This document shows positions 59,531-64,000 of a stretch of DNA of 64,000 bases, piece by piece. Origin of the DNA: Toxonevra muliebris (Eukaryota; Arthropoda; Insecta; Diptera; Pallopteridae). The stretch is taken from positions 43,923,989 through 43,987,988 of the forward strand of contig OY829326.1 of the NCBI GenBank assembly GCA_963691655.1, read 5' to 3'. Each line of letters opens with the position of its first letter. Within the stretch, counting starts at the first letter, position 1. The translations under genes were made by a program, and so were the position numbers. Under the pieces are notes generated by a model, which did not search any database, was not told where the DNA came from, and worked only from the letters and a program-made list of their open reading frames with translations.

Positions 59531-62500
59531 AAGAATAATCAAAATCAATTACAACACTCATTCGTTATATTATCGAACGAGTTTCAGTATTACAGGAGTC
59601 CCTCAAAATAATTACTTTCGTTGTACTTCGGTTACTTTGAGGCTTCGCGCCACTCTTAGTTACTTCCCGGTAAACTAGGTATATTTGTTTTTATATATGC
59701 CGAGAATTACATAGCATAAGTATAATATTACCAGTTGTTGTTTTCTTTTCCTGCCATTAAATGTAATGAGACCTTAATTTTTTGGACGGATGACTATAGT
59801 AAACAAGGGAAAACTGTCAAATTGCTTTGCTTCTTATCATTATAAGTTTTTTCTCTATACCAAATGATTGTACAAGTGAACAAAATTATTTTTTCATTTA
59901 AAGCGTATTCACACATGATTTTACTAAATGATTAATAAGTCAATGACAGCGAAATGATTAATGATTTCAATTTTACAATCTTTAGTCAAATTTGCTATTC
60001 AATGAATGCAATCGCAAAATGCTATTCATTGAATGGGACTTCAGTGATTTAAAATCGCAATTGATTGCATTCTTTTACAGCTCTGCTATATACAATGTTG
60101 TATACAGTTACATGTTCTCACACTAAAATATTACAAATTACCTTCCTAAACAAGAACTCAAACAGCTATGAAATTGCAACTATTTTTTTTTAAGAAGAAG
60201 AAAAATCTATTCAGCACCTCCCTTGCAATTGTCTTATTTCTCTTAATTGAAAAAAAAAAAAAAAAAAAAAAAAAACATCATAAATTGTTAAAAGTCTCTT
60301 TACGACTTTCCTAGAACAACTTTGGGAATTCATAAAAAAATATATTTAAATACTTATTTCAAAAATTATTACTATTTAATATTTTTATACTAGCTGGCCT
60401 TAAAATTAAATTTCATAATTTAAAAATATTAGTTTTTCCCTGGCTAAAAAAGAGAGAAAGTATACAAACGATTTTTCAAAGAGGAATTGGAAAATTAAAT
60501 TTTATGCTTTTCAAACTTCTTAGCTTCTTTCAAGAACCTAATAAGTTTAGACAGAGGAATACAATGAACAGAACTCACCCTTAAGATATTTAATTTGTTC
60601 GTAGAAAGTACATATTATAAAGTTTAACCGCAATAAATATGCATTCACACTACCTGAGTTAGTCAAATGACTTGCTGACAAATCCAACGGCTAGATAGAT
60701 ATATTTTTTTGAACTGACAGATTTTGTTCAAAGATCGCATATAGCTCTTCCAACTAAGCCAGCTTGGAAAGGCATCTTAACCGAACTCAACAAAAGTTAA
60801 TTAATTTTTATAAGTATAAATCTAAAGTTTTTTACGCTTTTAAATTCATTTCATTAACTGCATACGATATATTAATAAAAATGCACTAAAAAATTCAAAA
60901 CAAAACTTTAATATAAATCGCTAATATATAATTTAAATAAATATCTAAGTAATATATGAAACTTTCTCTTCTTCATCTTTTTGAATTATACAGTAAGTGG
61001 CAACAACAGCCTAAAATATTATGATAATTCTATAGATTTTATAATTAACCATAACGAATTGATTGTAGCGTTATAATAGAATGAAATATTTAAAAATTTG
61101 CATATCTGAAGAATTGAATATTTTACCGATAACTTGAATTCTATAGAAGAATATTGTGTTGAAATGTTATAACAATGAAATATTTTAGTTACAACTACAT
61201 GGCTTTGATTAGTTTATCCAATGGCAGCAGCATTGAATATTGAACGAATATATTAGCATCTACTAAACAACATCACCAACAACCATAACAACAAAAACTT
61301 TTCAATCTTTATCAAGTGTTATTGTTGTTGTGGTTGTTGTTTTGTATGCCACTTCCTTAATGTATGTGTAAGCAGTATCGTGTAAAACTCCAATGCATCT
61401 TTCAAGTAGTTTGGTTCAGACACAGCTCAGATTACGTTTATATACATATACAAATATATTTCTGCTAGTATATACAGATACCTAAGTTGGTACCTTACAT
61501 TAATTGAGCAGTTTACTTGGCTGCTTGATTTTTAATACTTATTCATTTTGCAGTTGTTGTTGTTGTTTTTGTTGTCTTATTCACTTTGTTCCTCCATTTA
61601 CACCACATTATTATATATAAGTAGGTAGTTTTATATGTTATCATCACGATCGATTTTCCATCACTGAAACCAGCAGTAGCAGCAGCAGCAACAACAACAA
61701 CAACGACACTAACAACGACGACATTCAATAACAACAATACAAACAGTATCCATAGTAACTAGTAAGTAGCAACCAACCAATAATAATGTTGAAAAAGAAA
61801 TCTGAGATTGTAGTTTAGCCAACGTTCAATCGATCGTATACAATCATACGAGTGAGTGCTTATTCTTCTTCTGAGGGTATTCAAGTGGTGAAAAGGTCAT
61901 CAGCAGCAACAGCAGCAGCAACAGCAACAGAAGCAGGTGAGACACATGCTGCTGTGTGAAACTCATTGACGATAAAATAATGATAAAGCAAAAGAAAGAT
62001 ATTTATTTTTCTTTCAATTTCTAGCTATTGTATGTAATATTTGCAAATGTTATGCTCTACATATTTATTAACTGATCTTTGTATCTCCTTTCATATTTTG
62101 CCAAATCTAGATTTGATCTTTATATTGTTTTTTTGAATCTATTGAAAAGGAATCATGTATATATTTTGAAAAGATACCGATCGAGAATGATAGATATACG
62201 TTTTTGCATAATATTTTCTTTTAATAAATTGAAAGCTCACATTTTCACCAATATATGGTATATTAAAATAGCGATTTTGCTTGTCATAATCAATTGCTTC
62301 GTCTCTTGCAGCCAAAGTCTTAAAGTGGTAGTTTTGCTAGTTTAGTCCACTATGCGTATGTGTTTGTGTGTCTGTAAGTATGTATACATTTCATTAACAA
62401 AGAAGTCAACAATTTGTTTATTTTTTTTTTTTATTATGTTTTTTTTTCTGTTGTCTGCTGGTTGCAACCAGCAAACCATTTCTTTCTTTTTAACACAATC

Positions 62501-64000
62501 TCAGTTGTAGAATGCAGTAAGGCAGTAAAATTATGTACTTAACACACAGCATCATAGAATACGTATACTACGGAGATACATAGTTACAACCTCATAGCGC
62601 ATCATTGCAAAAATACGCGTGCGTTCGTCTTCTTCATTTTACAAACTCACTACTATGAGCAAATCGTGATGCTAGCAGGGGCTGGCTGACTGGCTGGTCG
62701 GCCTGACGTGGAACAAGCAACAGGTGAACTAGAAATACTATTATCACAAAGTGCAACTTCATTTTACAAACACTTTGGCAAGTAGCAGGAAGAACTTAAA
62801 TATGTATTAAATACACTCAAGGAAATTTATTTATTTTTTTTAATCATTAATATTTCAGCGTTTGTCTAGAAGTCTCAAGGGAATCGTTTGATAAGTTTTT
62901 AGAAGAGAACGGATTTAAAAGAAATAAAAGACTGAGGTTAGTCATGGAACATAATAAGAAGTGCGCACAAAAAAATATAACGTAGAAAAATCAATAAATC
63001 AATCAAACCGTTAATCCAAATTATGCGAGAGTTTTGTTTTTATCATACTTCACTCCATGTAGATTCTTTACAAAAAAAATTAATAACAGTTCTTTGTTTT
63101 CAAGGATAAGACTTGATATTTATTCCAAAAACAAATGTGTCAGGAAGTAAATACTATATGTATTGTCAATATTATTAGTTATAGAGAGACAAATTAAAGA
63201 AAGCTTGAATTTTTGAGCAAGCTCTAGTTTTAGTATTTCAAATAACTTTTTATGAACTTTTTTTTTCTTGCTTATAGCAACGCCATAACAAAAAAAAAAT
63301 TGCCTACATAGTGTTACCATCATTCTGGTCAGCACATAGAAGAACAAGCTAAAAAATAAAACTTGAGTGTTATACATGTCCCCACCTCGCCGCCTCCACG
63401 CCCATCATCTTCTTCTACTTTAACCATCATATGTGTTACTGTTGTTCCAATTGTTGTTGTTTGTATTGTTACATTTGAGTTTACTGCTTGCATGCATTCA
63501 CTCTAAGCGCGTTATTACACTGTGTTCTTGCAAGTGAATTTGTGCTATTTTATCTTTATTCTAGATACAGTATTTCAGCTTCACCTTCTTTCTTCTTGTG
63601 TGCATCATCTACGTACTGTGTACCTCATTTACGTGTTGTTGCTGTTGCTGCTGCTGATGACGTTCTATATAGTGTAGTTAGTTACTTCGTTTTATTCGTT
63701 CTTTTTGAACTTGAACAGCAAACCAACATCCAGCAGCTGCAGGTGGTTTTTCTTTTCTTTTGCATCAGTTACTGATGCGGATAAATTATAGGCATAATAT
63801 AAAGTTTGGCTTCCAGATCGAGTAGCTTGGTTGGCTTTTCTTCTTTAAGTTATTATTTTACTTTACGATATAGTTGCTGTTGTTGTTGCTAATGTTGTTG
63901 TTCGCATTGCAATTTACTCTTGGTGCACATTTAATGATATTTTGTTTTTCTTTATCTACTTACTATATAAGAGTAGAGCTTAGGCAGATGCGCAAAATGT
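59531..64000. other. Gene-poor stretch with opa repeats
   Basis: About 4.5 kb. It contains 26 A at 60250-60275, CAG/CAA runs at 61677-61705 and 61901-61936, and many GTT repeats up to 63900. Near 61820-61936 a CAG/CAA-rich stretch ends AGCAG|GTGAGA, which could be a 5' UTR exon with donor, but there is no supporting ORF. The frame at 62079-62345 has no domain. Confidence 0.5.

Noticed and set aside
61820..61936. CAG/CAA-rich possible 5' UTR exon with GTGAGA donor
   Set aside because: The Inr-like sequence lacks a proper DPE and no coding exon follows; kept only as a note in the region entry.

Overview
The window is nuclear DNA of a higher fly, most likely a tephritid fruit fly or close relative. 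The protein-coding genes are of dipteran type. Most introns are 60-76 bp with GTRAGT-type donors. The gene-poor part is very AT-rich, with many CAG/CAA (opa) triplet runs. The transposon families (rosa/mariner, DD37E Tc1-like, hAT MITEs, 5'-truncated LINEs, tRNA-derived SINE) fit a dipteran genome. The species call is inference; nothing in the window settles it. There is no bacterial-type operon and no CRISPR array.

The first 15.5 kb is a compact housekeeping cluster of six genes in divergent and convergent pairs: Fdx2 (-), a NEPRO-like gene (+), nbs (-), IntS7 (+), mRpS6 (-) and Las1 (+). I rebuilt exon structures from splice sites, reading phase and family motifs. The cluster joins Fe-S ferredoxin, RNase P/MRP and pre-rRNA processing (NEPRO-like, Las1), DNA break repair (nbs), snRNA and promoter-proximal RNA cleavage (IntS7) and mitochondrial translation (mRpS6). 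The genes share intergenic promoters and tightly packed 3' ends, but no common pathway is evident. nbs has a 28-nt first exon that restores the family's numbering of FHA-domain residues, and it carries three copies of an acidic-LFxF motif.

From 15.5 to 64 kb the sequence is gene-poor and rich in transposons. The main hidden gene is a four-exon DUF1091/CheB-type secreted protein at 33237-34010; each exon is short, so simple ORF scans miss it. At 46944 there is an excellent Inr+DPE core promoter. It is followed by two signal-peptide-like short ORFs joined by a TAATG stop/start overlap, and then a strong splice donor. This looks like the first exon of a small secreted-peptide gene or of a longer gene that continues out of view.

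Mobile DNA includes a 654-bp non-autonomous hAT element with a perfect 8-bp target duplication (30681-31334), a 686-bp DD37E Tc1-like element with near-perfect inverted repeats (44554-45239), a rosa-like mariner with a large internal deletion, a broken DUF4817-type mariner-like copy, three LINE fragments, one intact-looking SINE plus a second diverged tail, and three or four further MITE-like inverted-repeat elements. There is also a 30-bp-arm hairpin at 54890-54973 and a perfect 22-bp palindrome at 55841.
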